Part shown: positions 18,890-26,948 of the stretch, in pieces
Layout of the letters: each line of letters begins with the position of its first letter
Numbering within the stretch: the stretch's first letter is position 1
Assembly: GCA_905182355.1 (NCBI GenBank)
Contig: CAJJBH010000007.1
Location: forward strand, 1-32,556
Direction of reading: 5' to 3'
DNA from: an uncultured Paracoccaceae bacterium
GTDB lineage: Bacteria > Pseudomonadota > Alphaproteobacteria > Rhodobacterales > Rhodobacteraceae
Length of the DNA stretch: 32,556 bases
The notes under the pieces: generated by a model
The model's input: the letters and a program-made list of their open reading frames with translations, nothing else
Told to the model about the DNA's origin: nothing
Database searches by the model: none
Made by a program: the position numbers and the translations under genes

Positions 18890-18963
18890 GGCTTTTCCTT
18901 TGCTGGGACCACCGTATTCAAATGGTGATTGTTTGCATTTTGTTAAGGATCGCACGGTTAAGG

Positions 18964-18978
18964 TTAATGGGCGCTTAA
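18964..18978. promoter_or_regulatory. CtrA-like site TTAA-N7-TTAA in the sulfotransferase/GT4 divergent promoter
   Basis: TTAA at 18964-18967 and 18975-18978 are separated by exactly seven bases, which matches the alphaproteobacterial CtrA consensus. Two more TTAA half-sites lie just to the left (18943-18946 and 18958-18961). The site is in the 132-base gap between the divergent sulfotransferase and GT4 genes, so it could control both. Binding is inferred. Confidence 0.5.
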
Positions 18979-19021
18979 TGACCAAACTGCTGATTTTTTG
19001 CGAAGTTGGAGGTGTTTTGAC

Positions 19022-20191
19022 ATGCATATCATGCATCTGGTGACACGATTGTTACGGGCAGGGTCCGAGGAAAATACTATTGAAACCTGTCGGTCTCAGG
19101 CGTTGGCAGGTCATCAGGTCACGCTTGTACATGGGGAGGATTTTGATCCCCATTGGTATGACAATCCAGTCCCTGGGATTCAATTGATATCCATCCCCGA
19201 GATGGTACATTCTATAAATTTTTTCGCAGATGTGCTTGCCTACCAAAAGCTGCGAAAATTATTCATGGAGTTGGTCCCTGACGTTATTCATACACATCAA
19301 AGTAAGGCCGGAATTCTGGGTCGGTCGGCGTCTTCGGTGCTGCCCAAAGTCTTTGTCGTACACGGCATTCATATCGTACCATTTGAGGGGGTCAACGGGG
19401 CCGAGCGTTATCTTTATGTCTGCGCTGAACGACAGGTTGCGCGAAACACTGACCTGTATATTGGCGTATCAAACGCAGTTTGTCAGTCGTTCATAGACGC
19501 AGGTATAGCAGATCAAAAGCAGATGAAGTGCGTGCGTTCGGGTATCTCGCTGGGTCGTTTTCGGAACGGAAAAAGGCCAGATGACTGGCCCGCCCTTTTG
19601 TGTGCTTCGAGAGCGGAAGATCGGCCACAAGTTGTTTTGATGATGGCTGCTTTTGAGGGGCGAAAACGACACGTTCCATTTTTACAGGAGTTTGCCAAAG
19701 TACGATGGGCCGTTCCTGACGTAAAGATTCTTCTGGCGGGTAAAGGACCAGAAGAACAGGCGATCCGTGCGGCAGTTTTTGATCTGGGCCTACAGCACCA
19801 AGTGGTGTTCTGTGGCCATCGTTCAGACCCGGAAGCCCTGTTTGCGATGGCGGATGTGTCCGTTTTGACGTCGCAAAAAGAAGGATTGCCGCGGGTACTT
19901 ATTCAATCGTTGGCGTCAGGCGTGCCAATGATTTTGAATAATCTTGCAGGGTTGGAAGAAGTGATAACGAATGGTCGAAACGGAATAATAACATCATCTG
20001 ATGATTTAAGTGAAACTTTACACCAAATGGTTCAGTTGTTGGGTAATGATGTAGCGCTAAGGCGGCTAAGGCAGGGGGCCGCTGAGACAGATGTAAGTGC
20101 TTGGGACCTAACCAGTTTCGGCTTGCGCACCACAGAACTTTATCAACCATCCACTAAATGTCTTGAACCTTCTGAGATCGCTGCCGAATGA
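19022..20191 (+). CDS. GT4-family glycosyltransferase
   Basis: About 389 residues from ATG 19022, with GGAGG 9 bases upstream; the in-frame start at 18998 has no such site. GT-B fold: an N-terminal acceptor domain beginning MHIMHLVTRLLRAGSEENT and containing PDVIHTHQSKAGILGR and FVVHGIH, then a donor domain with VLMMAAFEGRKRH, ILLAGKGPEE and VVFCGHRSDPEALFAMADV. The usual E-X7-E motif reads E287-X7-Q295 (EGLPRVLIQ), so the second Glu is replaced. The probable role is adding one sugar to the lipid-linked EPS unit in the cytoplasm. Its TGA overlaps the next start (ATGA). Confidence 0.87.
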   Translation: MHIMHLVTRLLRAGSEENTIETCRSQALAGHQVTLVHGEDFDPHWYDNPVPGIQLISIPEMVHSINFFADVLAYQKLRKLFMELVPDVIHTHQSKAGILGRSASSVLPKVFVVHGIHIVPFEGVNGAERYLYVCAERQVARNTDLYIGVSNAVCQSFIDAGIADQKQMKCVRSGISLGRFRNGKRPDDWPALLCASRAEDRPQVVLMMAAFEGRKRHVPFLQEFAKVRWAVPDVKILLAGKGPEEQAIRAAVFDLGLQHQVVFCGHRSDPEALFAMADVSVLTSQKEGLPRVLIQSLASGVPMILNNLAGLEEVITNGRNGIITSSDDLSETLHQMVQLLGNDVALRRLRQGAAETDVSAWDLTSFGLRTTELYQPSTKCLEPSEIAAE

Positions 20192-21339
20192 CGGTGTTCA
20201 TCAACGCGCGGTTTTTATGCCAAACATTGTCAGGGGTTCAACGCTTTGCCGGTGAAATCGTGGCAGCCATGGATGATCTTCTGGGGTCTGACCCAGCAAT
20301 GGCAACTGCTATCGGACCTATTGTTGCGTTGCATCCTGAAGGCGTTTTACGCCGTCCGCAGTGGCGTCATATAGATGTGAAACAAGTAGGGCGAACCTAT
20401 GGACACATTTGGGAACAAGGTGCCTTATATCGGGCGTCAAAAGATGGGCTGTTGATCAGTTTGGGAAATGCAGGACCACTGCGACACCCGGCACATATGG
20501 TGGCTTTACATGACGCGAATATCTGGGAAATTCCTTACGCGTTTTCACCAGGCTATAAAATGCTTCACAAAACAATGCGTCCGATATTAGCACGTCGGGC
20601 AAAGCAGCTTTTGACCGTCAGCAAATTTTCTGCAATCGCGCTGTCGAAATATCTAAAAGTTCCAGAAGATAGGTTTTCTATCATTCCCAATGGTGCCAAT
20701 CATATTTTGAAAGCTGTGGTTGACCCTTGGGTTTTGCAAGAACACAAACTTCACAAGCAGGGCTATCTTCTGAGTGTGGGCAATCATAGCCCAAACAAGA
20801 ACATTGCGAAATTGATCGAAGCTCATTCATTGGTGGGTCCCTTCGTCCCGCCGCTGGTCATCGTGGGCGGTACGGCTTCGGGGGTGGAAATTGAACGCTT
20901 ACCTCAAAATTCTAAGGTCCGTTTTTTGGGGCGTGTCAGTGATGGCGCGCTAAGGGCGCTTTATGAACAAGCCCGTGGGTTTGTGTTTCCGTCGCTTTAC
21001 GAAGGTTTTGGAATTCCACCCCTTGAGGCAATGCAAATTGGCACGCCAGTTTTAGCTGCCTACCGCACTGCAGTGCCAGAAATTTTGCAAGACGGTGCCA
21101 TGTATTTCGATCCAACTGATGTGGGCAAAATGGCGCGTGCGTTATGGCAGTTTTCTAGTCTTTCAACCGTCGCCCGTACTGATTTGATTGCACGTGGTAG
21201 GAAAGTGGCCGCAGGTTTTACATGGGAGAAAAGCGGGATGCTTTTGGCTGAACAGATTTTGATGTTGAAACTGACAGGATCCAAAGGCGCGCAGGTCCCT
21301 CGCACCAAATATGCATCCCATGCGCGCAAAGCATCGTAA
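20188..21339 (+). CDS. GT4-family glycosyltransferase (mannosyltransferase-like)
   Basis: A 383-residue GT-B enzyme starting MTVFINARFLCQTLSGVQRF, a pattern common in GT4 mannosyltransferases of the GumH/WbaZ type. The complete E-X7-E motif is present at E272 and E280 (YEGFGIPPLE). Also visible are LLSVGNHSPNKNI, VRFLGRVSD and TAVPEIL. It is translationally coupled to the upstream GT4 gene and probably adds the next sugar of the repeat unit. The last 122 bases overlap, tail to tail, the coding region of the acyltransferase on the reverse strand, which is unusual. Confidence 0.87.
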   Translation: MTVFINARFLCQTLSGVQRFAGEIVAAMDDLLGSDPAMATAIGPIVALHPEGVLRRPQWRHIDVKQVGRTYGHIWEQGALYRASKDGLLISLGNAGPLRHPAHMVALHDANIWEIPYAFSPGYKMLHKTMRPILARRAKQLLTVSKFSAIALSKYLKVPEDRFSIIPNGANHILKAVVDPWVLQEHKLHKQGYLLSVGNHSPNKNIAKLIEAHSLVGPFVPPLVIVGGTASGVEIERLPQNSKVRFLGRVSDGALRALYEQARGFVFPSLYEGFGIPPLEAMQIGTPVLAAYRTAVPEILQDGAMYFDPTDVGKMARALWQFSSLSTVARTDLIARGRKVAAGFTWEKSGMLLAEQILMLKLTGSKGAQVPRTKYASHARKAS

Positions 21340-22294
21340 TCGTGATCAGCGGGATCACGAACCCAACGGGTACAGCGCCATCTTCAAAGAGAAATAGGGT
21401 TTCGATCAGCTTGAAACCCACAATCTGCACAAGGGCGTGGGTCATATAAATGCAATAAGACAGCTGACCCATGCGGCGTAAAATGCGCGGTGCTTTAGGA
21501 TTGGCGCTTACTGCGCTGCCGATCAATGCGGCAAAGGATAAAACGATCATCGCATCTAAATTCAAACCAAACCCGATGACTATCAGGGCCACGCCACATA
21601 TGAACCAAATAGGACTATTTAGGCCTGATCTAGTCTGCTTTGCGATTGTCAGGCCAAGTAAAAATTCAGGTACAATCCGTAGCGCACCAAGATCATTTTC
21701 CAATCGAGTGAAGACAAGATTTTCCTCCAAATTTCTTTGAGACTCTGGCCAGTATAATTGTGCAAAAAACATACAACTAAAAAGAAAAATGGAACTCCAA
21801 GCCAGTGCAAACCGCATTTTCAGTGTAGCGAAAGCGAGCAGTGGAAAAAGTGCGTATCCGAATGCTTCTGCAGACAAAGACCAACTGGGATAATTTAGGC
21901 CACCTGTTTCTGAAATCCCCCACGCGTGCAGTAACGTCGCATGTAGCAAAATCATTTTCCCAAAATCATAGGGCGCGGGGCGTCCAGCAAAGCCAAGTTT
22001 TGGGCCAAGAATTAGAATAAGAGCAGCGATGACCATGGTTGCAAAATGGACAGGGTAAAGCCGGGCAAAGCGGTTAAGCGCAAAGCGTTTGAAATCGAAT
22101 TGATGCGAACGTATCGCATCAGAATAGACCAGATAAAGCACAGCACCAGTGAGTATGAAAAACAGATCTACCGCCAAGTACCCCTTGGAGATAAGAAACG
22201 GCGTGGTGCTGCTTGTTTGCGGCCAGAAATGATGCAGAACAATCCAGATAGCAGCGATGCCGCGTAAAGCCGTGAGGGATTGTATCTCCGGCAC
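21218..22294 (-). CDS. Second acyltransferase 3 family membrane protein
   Basis: A 358-residue membrane protein with GTG start at 22294, directly after the TAG of the sugar transferase gene. Family marks are EIQSLTALRGIAAIWIVLHHF, DLFFILTGAVLYLVY and FALNRFARLYPVHF, followed by about ten hydrophobic helices and a final CEGPARLWIL in place of the usual VERP segment. The ~20 residues after that have no family look and overlap the GT4 gene, which suggests that the original stop was lost and translation now runs into the neighbour. The likely role is transfer of a second acyl group to the EPS. Confidence 0.85.
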   Translation of the reverse strand: MPEIQSLTALRGIAAIWIVLHHFWPQTSSTTPFLISKGYLAVDLFFILTGAVLYLVYSDAIRSHQFDFKRFALNRFARLYPVHFATMVIAALILILGPKLGFAGRPAPYDFGKMILLHATLLHAWGISETGGLNYPSWSLSAEAFGYALFPLLAFATLKMRFALAWSSIFLFSCMFFAQLYWPESQRNLEENLVFTRLENDLGALRIVPEFLLGLTIAKQTRSGLNSPIWFICGVALIVIGFGLNLDAMIVLSFAALIGSAVSANPKAPRILRRMGQLSYCIYMTHALVQIVGFKLIETLFLFEDGAVPVGFVIPLITITMLCAHGMHIWCEGPARLWILSVSTSKSVQPKASRFSPM

Positions 22295-22966
22295 CTATTT
22301 ACCCGTCGCCTTTATTACGACCAATGCGGTCATGGCGATCAATGCTAAATCTCGATGTACCGTTATTGCATGGCAGTACATTGTGTCCAACCGCACCCGT
22401 TCTTTATAACACCCGTTCGCACGTCCATAGACCTGCCACAGCCCTGTGACGCCGGGACGTACAGATAGATATTCGGAAGCATTGCCACCATAGCGCTGTA
22501 ATTCACATTGGGTGATCGGGCGTGGCCCGACAAATGACATTTCACCACAAATGACATTCCAAATTTGGGGCAGCTCATCCAAAGAAGTGCTGCGCAGGAA
22601 CCGCCCAAACGACGTAACACGTGGGTCATTTTTCAGTTTTCTTTTCTGTGCCCACTCTTTTGATGCGGATGGATTTTCTGACAGTAAAGTAGCCAAGATG
22701 TGATCTGAATCTTGATGCATCGTTTGTAGTTTCCAACAGATAAACCGGTGTCCATCTTTGCCTATTCGCGTGTGCCCAAAAAACGGCGACCGGGTAATGA
22801 GGGTGTTTAACATGGCGAATACAAAAATTGTGGGCGCTAGAATTGGCAATAGAGCCAAGGCGAGCAATAGGTCAAAGCATCGTTTGCCGCCCCGTTGGTA
22901 AACATTTTCAACAGGTGAAAATGCAGCCCCTGTCGACGAACTGGAGGTGAATTCCAGATGAGCCAT
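22295..22966 (-). CDS. Undecaprenyl-phosphate sugar-1-phosphate transferase (ExoY/GumD C-terminal type)
   Basis: About 223 residues; two adjacent ATGs (22969, 22966) are possible, and the second is better spaced from GGA. It has one membrane segment (FDLLLALALLPILAPTIFVFAML) followed by the catalytic domain: FFGHTRIGKDGHRFICWK, the DELPQIWNV Asp-Glu dyad, SFVGPRPIT and PGVTGLWQVYGRAN. It starts EPS assembly by moving a sugar phosphate to the lipid carrier. The usual KFRTM motif reads KLQTM, so the conserved Arg is Gln. The protein is short, without the extra N-terminal helices of GumD. A TTAA-N7-TTAA site lies upstream at 23030-23044. Confidence 0.9.
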   Translation of the reverse strand: MAHLEFTSSSSTGAAFSPVENVYQRGGKRCFDLLLALALLPILAPTIFVFAMLNTLITRSPFFGHTRIGKDGHRFICWKLQTMHQDSDHILATLLSENPSASKEWAQKRKLKNDPRVTSFGRFLRSTSLDELPQIWNVICGEMSFVGPRPITQCELQRYGGNASEYLSVRPGVTGLWQVYGRANGCYKERVRLDTMYCHAITVHRDLALIAMTALVVIKATGK

Positions 22967-23029
22967 CATAAAGTCCGATCATGTGAACCCACCCACAATT
23001 TCAGTTCTGTATATTAGTTATTTATTGGG

Positions 23030-23044
23030 TTAAGGGGTCGTTAA
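23030..23044. promoter_or_regulatory. CtrA-like site TTAA-N7-TTAA upstream of the sugar transferase gene
   Basis: TTAA at 23030-23033 and 23041-23044 are exactly seven bases apart. Three more TTAA tetrads follow at 23083, 23093 and 23103, spaced 10 bases apart, in an A/T-rich stretch. The site lies about 65 bases upstream of the reverse sugar transferase gene. CtrA binding is inferred from the consensus only. Confidence 0.5.
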
Positions 23045-23226
23045 GGCAAAACAATAAATTGCTGAAACAAGTTGGTTTTTAGTTAATTTTTGTTAACAAA
23101 ACTTAATGCAGATGAATGTCACGAGGCATCATGGCCGTATGGTGGGGGAACCCGCGCTTTGACCCATCGGCCAACGGCTGTTTTGGGCTGCAGTGTAGGT
23201 GCACCAGTCTTAGCCAAGATGACACC

Positions 23227-25227
23227 TTAAATTGTAATACCGGCGTGCTGAATACTACGAAGGGCCGTGTTCAGTTCGTGTTTAGTGGTACGGTTCAATC
23301 TGACATTCAACAATACCGTCTGTGCCAAACTAATTACGGCGAGTGTAGAAGGCGTCGCCGAAATTGCTGGAACATTTATGACGATGATGTCGTACCGTTC
23401 CTTCATATCATTCAGGAAACTCTTGAATGCGTCTGATAGAAAAAGATCAGCAGCAGGCACTGATTTCTCATCTGTGAATAAAACATCCGCACCTAAATTT
23501 TCTGGATGATGAAGGGCTTGATCCATCCCATGTTCACCGCGCAAAACCGATGTAATCCCACGTGTGGGTTCATCCCCAAAGTAGTCGTTCAACCCGTTTG
23601 TGGTTTGGCTCGCATCAATCAAAAGAACCTTCTCACCAAATTGGACTAGGTCAAATGTTAACGCCAGTGCGGTCGACCCGCTTCCCTCGTTCGGTAGCGC
23701 TGATGTCACTGCGATAATTTTTGGTTTGTTGGTTGTGTTCAATAACAATGAGGTGCGTAGACTTCGTATTTCACTAGGGAACCAATCGGATGGATAAGCG
23801 CGCAGGTGATCCAAAAAGTCCGCTTTCCGTTTTACGGGCAGGATTGGCAATCGCGCCAATCCTATGACCCCAAGGAAACGCTCAAGCGTGTCTAGTGTAC
23901 GGAAAGTTGTGCGCCTAAGCTCCTGAATAAGCACAAAGCAAATGCTAACGTTCAGTCCCAAAACAGCAGACATCGAAAGAATTAATGATTTGCGGGGTTC
24001 TGACGGTTTATAAGGAATAACCGCTGATGAAAGAACACGACTGTTGGCATTTTGGATGCCTTGCTGGGATGCCGTTTCTTTTAATCGAGACAGAAAATGT
24101 TCGTAAAGAACGCGAGTTGCATGAGCCTCACGGATTAGCTGCTGTAGGGAAATTAAATCCTGACTTTGTTTCGCTATTTGCAAACCCAACTCAGCCTCGG
24201 AAACCTTTAACGTTTGTAGTTGCTGGCGCGCCCAAGTGTGGTCGGACGTCGCGCGGGCTTTGATGGTTTCAAATCGATTGTCGAACGCCACCTTCAACGT
24301 TTTATCTTTGGCGAATTGGGTAAGTCGTTCATCATTTGCGAGTGCAATCTTGGTGTCTAGATTGTCGGCATCCCTAAGGGATTTTGACTCCAGCGCTGTC
24401 AGTACCATGGCTTGTTCTGCCGAAATTATGCGTTCGCGCATCGACTTGATTTGTACCTTTAACGCTTGCAAACTTTCTGGCGAAACCAAAGGAGTAGAAG
24501 CTGAGAAATCAGATGCCTTGATTTCTGCCTGTTCCAACTTTACTTGCAATTCAGCAACGCGCTTTTCCAACCAAACAGTCGCTTTCGACGCGGCATCGAT
24601 TTTCAAACTGACTTGATTTTGAATGTAGATTTCTGCAATGCTGTCTGCGATCAAAGCAGATTTTGTTGCCTGCTTCGTTTGGACCGAAATGCGAAAAACC
24701 GTGCTTTTTGGCAAGTTTTCAATGCGAACCTTTTGCAATAGAGAACTGATAGCGCTGTCACGTGTACGGCGATCGAAGTTGTCTTCTGACAAGTCTTCTG
24801 GTGGGACAGACCAGCCCAACTTACGTTTGATTTGGAACTTCAGAACCACTTTGGTGGTTGGTGGCGTAAGACTTCGGTTAAATTCGGGGTCGTGATCAAG
24901 CTGAAGATGCTTCACGACATCGTCCATCAAACTACGTGCTCGTAAAATCTCAACTGCAGAATTTACCTGTGGTGTGTCACCTGTCAAGCCATCAGAGATG
25001 CTTTGGAACGTTACAATCTTGTCTTTCTTGGGTTCCAAAATCACAACGCTAGATGAGCGATAGATTGGCGTTACGACCACAAACGCGTAATAGCCACCCA
25101 TAAAGATCGTGATCAATGTTGTGAACACGATTAACCATTTGCCCTGCCAAAATGCGGCGATCAATTTGGAGAAATCAATGCCGCCTTGGTGAGTATGGTC
25201 TGGATCGACGAAAGGAGATTGTTGCAT
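23227..25227 (-). CDS. Polysaccharide co-polymerase (Wzz/GNVR) with degenerate BY-kinase domain, C-terminally truncated
   Basis: 666 residues from ATG 25227, which has AAAGG upstream; an in-frame TTG at 25245 is less likely. Order: a Wzz domain with first membrane helix WLIVFTTLITIFMGGYYAF, a long coiled-coil periplasmic region, a second helix LILSMSAVLGLNVSICFVLI, then a Wzc/ExoP-type kinase-like domain. Its Walker A reads PNEGSGST (residues 512-519) with no Lys, Walker A' ends LLIDAS and Walker B reads VINVPA, so key kinase residues are missing. An in-frame TAA (23227-23229) ends the protein, yet 35 sense codons (GVILAKTGAP...) continue to TGA at 23119, matching the expected domain end. It probably controls chain length with the export protein. 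Confidence 0.88.
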   Translation of the reverse strand: MQQSPFVDPDHTHQGGIDFSKLIAAFWQGKWLIVFTTLITIFMGGYYAFVVVTPIYRSSSVVILEPKKDKIVTFQSISDGLTGDTPQVNSAVEILRARSLMDDVVKHLQLDHDPEFNRSLTPPTTKVVLKFQIKRKLGWSVPPEDLSEDNFDRRTRDSAISSLLQKVRIENLPKSTVFRISVQTKQATKSALIADSIAEIYIQNQVSLKIDAASKATVWLEKRVAELQVKLEQAEIKASDFSASTPLVSPESLQALKVQIKSMRERIISAEQAMVLTALESKSLRDADNLDTKIALANDERLTQFAKDKTLKVAFDNRFETIKARATSDHTWARQQLQTLKVSEAELGLQIAKQSQDLISLQQLIREAHATRVLYEHFLSRLKETASQQGIQNANSRVLSSAVIPYKPSEPRKSLILSMSAVLGLNVSICFVLIQELRRTTFRTLDTLERFLGVIGLARLPILPVKRKADFLDHLRAYPSDWFPSEIRSLRTSLLLNTTNKPKIIAVTSALPNEGSGSTALALTFDLVQFGEKVLLIDASQTTNGLNDYFGDEPTRGITSVLRGEHGMDQALHHPENLGADVLFTDEKSVPAADLFLSDAFKSFLNDMKERYDIIVINVPAISATPSTLAVISLAQTVLLNVRLNRTTKHELNTALRSIQHAGITI

Positions 25228-25303
25228 ATTCGCCTTTGGATTCAAATTGGATCCCTCATCAACCTATCGAGGCGTAATAAGGTTTGGGCGATAAAAACGA
25301 AGA

Positions 25304-25331
25304 TTGGTTAATAATTATGTAACGGTATAAT
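25304..25331 (+). promoter_or_regulatory. Candidate sigma-70 promoter for the export lipoprotein gene
   Basis: TTGGTT (25304-25309) and TATAAT (25326-25331) are 16 bases apart in the A/T-rich gap between the divergent co-polymerase and export genes. The -10 box is a perfect match. The resulting leader would be about 100 bases long. Confidence 0.5.
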
Positions 25332-25438
25332 TTATGAATATTTCGGTATGCGCATTTAGGTTTCGTTAACCAAAAACAATCAAACGTTCTTAACGCTCAT
25401 AGTTCTTGTCGTGAGTTGAAAATAGGGTTTTTGGTGAA

Positions 25439-26866
25439 ATGCTACTTGTAAATAATAAAGGGGTGGATCGAATAATCACCGGTCTTGGGTGGTCTTTAAC
25501 ACTGCAGATTTTACGGCTCTTTCCGTTCTTCTTTGTGGTCATACTGGTAGGGGGGTGCAGTACACTTTACCGCAGCGCCAAGGTTTTTGAAGGTGACGCT
25601 GGTGGGGCAGAAGTTCGCGTGGTTGGCTTGTCAGCCTTGACCGTCGCGCAGGCCAATTCGTCAACCTACCAGCCAAAAAACCAGCCAGATGTTTTTTCGT
25701 TAACGGCTGGAACCGGATCAGGTTTGCGCGGACCTGGTGCGTTGCCGCAAGGGCCATTGACTGCGCCGAAGCCCGTAAAACGACTGGAATTGCGGGTGCC
25801 GCCCGCGCCAAATCCTGGGCCATACACGATTGGTGTGGGGGATGTTGTCTTGTTGTCGGCCCCGTCGGGCGCATCCACAGTGCAAGAATTGTCTGGTTTA
25901 TTAGCCGCGCAAAACGCAAGACGAGGCTATACGGTTCAAGATGATGGATCAATAAATACTCCCAACGTCGGGCGGGTTAAAATTGCTGGCATGACGATCA
26001 AAAATGCTGAAGGGTTGCTGTTTCAAAAGCTTGTCGAAAGCAAGATCGAGCCAACTTTCAGCCTTGAAATAACAGAGTTCAATTCACGTAAGATATCGGT
26101 TGGTGGCGCCGTTGACCGGCCCGTCATTGTGCCTGTCACACTATCCCCGATTTATCTAGACGAGGTGTTGGCCGCAGCTGGGGGCATAACCGCGACAGAC
26201 CAATCTGAAGCATCTGTCCGGCTTTATCGAAATGGTACGCTTTATCAAATCCCACTGTCTCATCTGTACGCGGACACTGGCCAGACTAAGTTACGTTTAG
26301 TGGATGGTGATACGGTTTTTGTTGATACGCGGCACGATCTGGCACGCGCCCAAGATTTTTTCCAACAGCAGTTAATGTTGGTCGATTTGCGGCAACGGGC
26401 TCGTCAAACTGCGCTTGAAGAACTGAAAACAGAGGTTGCGTTGCACCGCGCAAATTTGGACGATGCACGTAACAATCACATCAAACGGATCGAATTAGGG
26501 TCGGACAACAGGGACTACGTTTATTTAACGGGGGAGGTTGGTGTGCAATTGCGGTTTGCGCTTCCGTTCGACAGCCGCGCAAAACTTGCTGATGCGTTGT
26601 TTGATGCAGGTGGTATCGCTGCGGCAACAGGTGATGTGTCCCAAATATATGTGCTTCGTGTATCGAAAGAACAGGACCTACCAGCGGAAATTACTGCATG
26701 GCATCTGGATGCCAGCAACGCCGCAAATTTTGTCTATGCGGCAAGTTTTGAATTACGCCCCGAAGACATCATTTTTGTTGCAGAGCAGCCCGTCACGCGC
26801 TGGGATCGCACGATGTCCCAACTTGTTCCAAACTTTTACAGCGCCAGTTCAACCGTTGGAAATTAA
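25439..26866 (+). CDS. Outer-membrane polysaccharide export lipoprotein (Wza/GumB family)
   Basis: A 475-residue protein with a hydrophobic signal segment (about residues 20-39) ending at a lipobox, ILVGGC, with C40 as the lipid site. A polysaccharide-export domain follows (YTIGVGDVVLLSAPSG ... YTVQDDGSINTPNVGRVKIAG), then SLBB-type repeats (RKISVGGAVDRPVIVP, DYVYLTGEVGVQLRFALPF). Its C-terminal tail has no clear trans-membrane helix, so the pore end cannot be judged. In known systems this family forms the outer-membrane channel for the polymer and meets the co-polymerase in the periplasm. It is divergent from that co-polymerase gene. The start could also be slightly downstream, since no strong ribosome site precedes ATG 25439. 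Confidence 0.9.
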   Translation: MLLVNNKGVDRIITGLGWSLTLQILRLFPFFFVVILVGGCSTLYRSAKVFEGDAGGAEVRVVGLSALTVAQANSSTYQPKNQPDVFSLTAGTGSGLRGPGALPQGPLTAPKPVKRLELRVPPAPNPGPYTIGVGDVVLLSAPSGASTVQELSGLLAAQNARRGYTVQDDGSINTPNVGRVKIAGMTIKNAEGLLFQKLVESKIEPTFSLEITEFNSRKISVGGAVDRPVIVPVTLSPIYLDEVLAAAGGITATDQSEASVRLYRNGTLYQIPLSHLYADTGQTKLRLVDGDTVFVDTRHDLARAQDFFQQQLMLVDLRQRARQTALEELKTEVALHRANLDDARNNHIKRIELGSDNRDYVYLTGEVGVQLRFALPFDSRAKLADALFDAGGIAAATGDVSQIYVLRVSKEQDLPAEITAWHLDASNAANFVYAASFELRPEDIIFVAEQPVTRWDRTMSQLVPNFYSASSTVGN

Positions 26867-26913
26867 AGCTAATGTGCCGATTTTCGCCTTTGATATCGCA
26901 TAACATCGCAGGA

Positions 26914-26948
26914 CTACCTATATCTTGTTTAACAACAGGAATAGGTAG
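26914..26948 (+). repeat. Inverted repeat over the lolA ribosome-binding region
   Basis: CTACCTAT (26914-26921) and ATAGGTAG (26941-26948) are perfect 8-base complements with a 19-base spacer. The right arm overlaps the AGGTAGGA that would serve as the lolA ribosome site. It could act as an operator or as a hairpin that limits lolA translation; neither is shown. Confidence 0.45.

Noticed and set aside
23116..23436. Forward reading frame of 106 codons over the 3' end of the co-polymerase gene
   Set aside because: It is Cys- and Arg-rich with no domain look, has no clear ribosome site, and lies mostly antisense to the co-polymerase gene and its in-frame extension.
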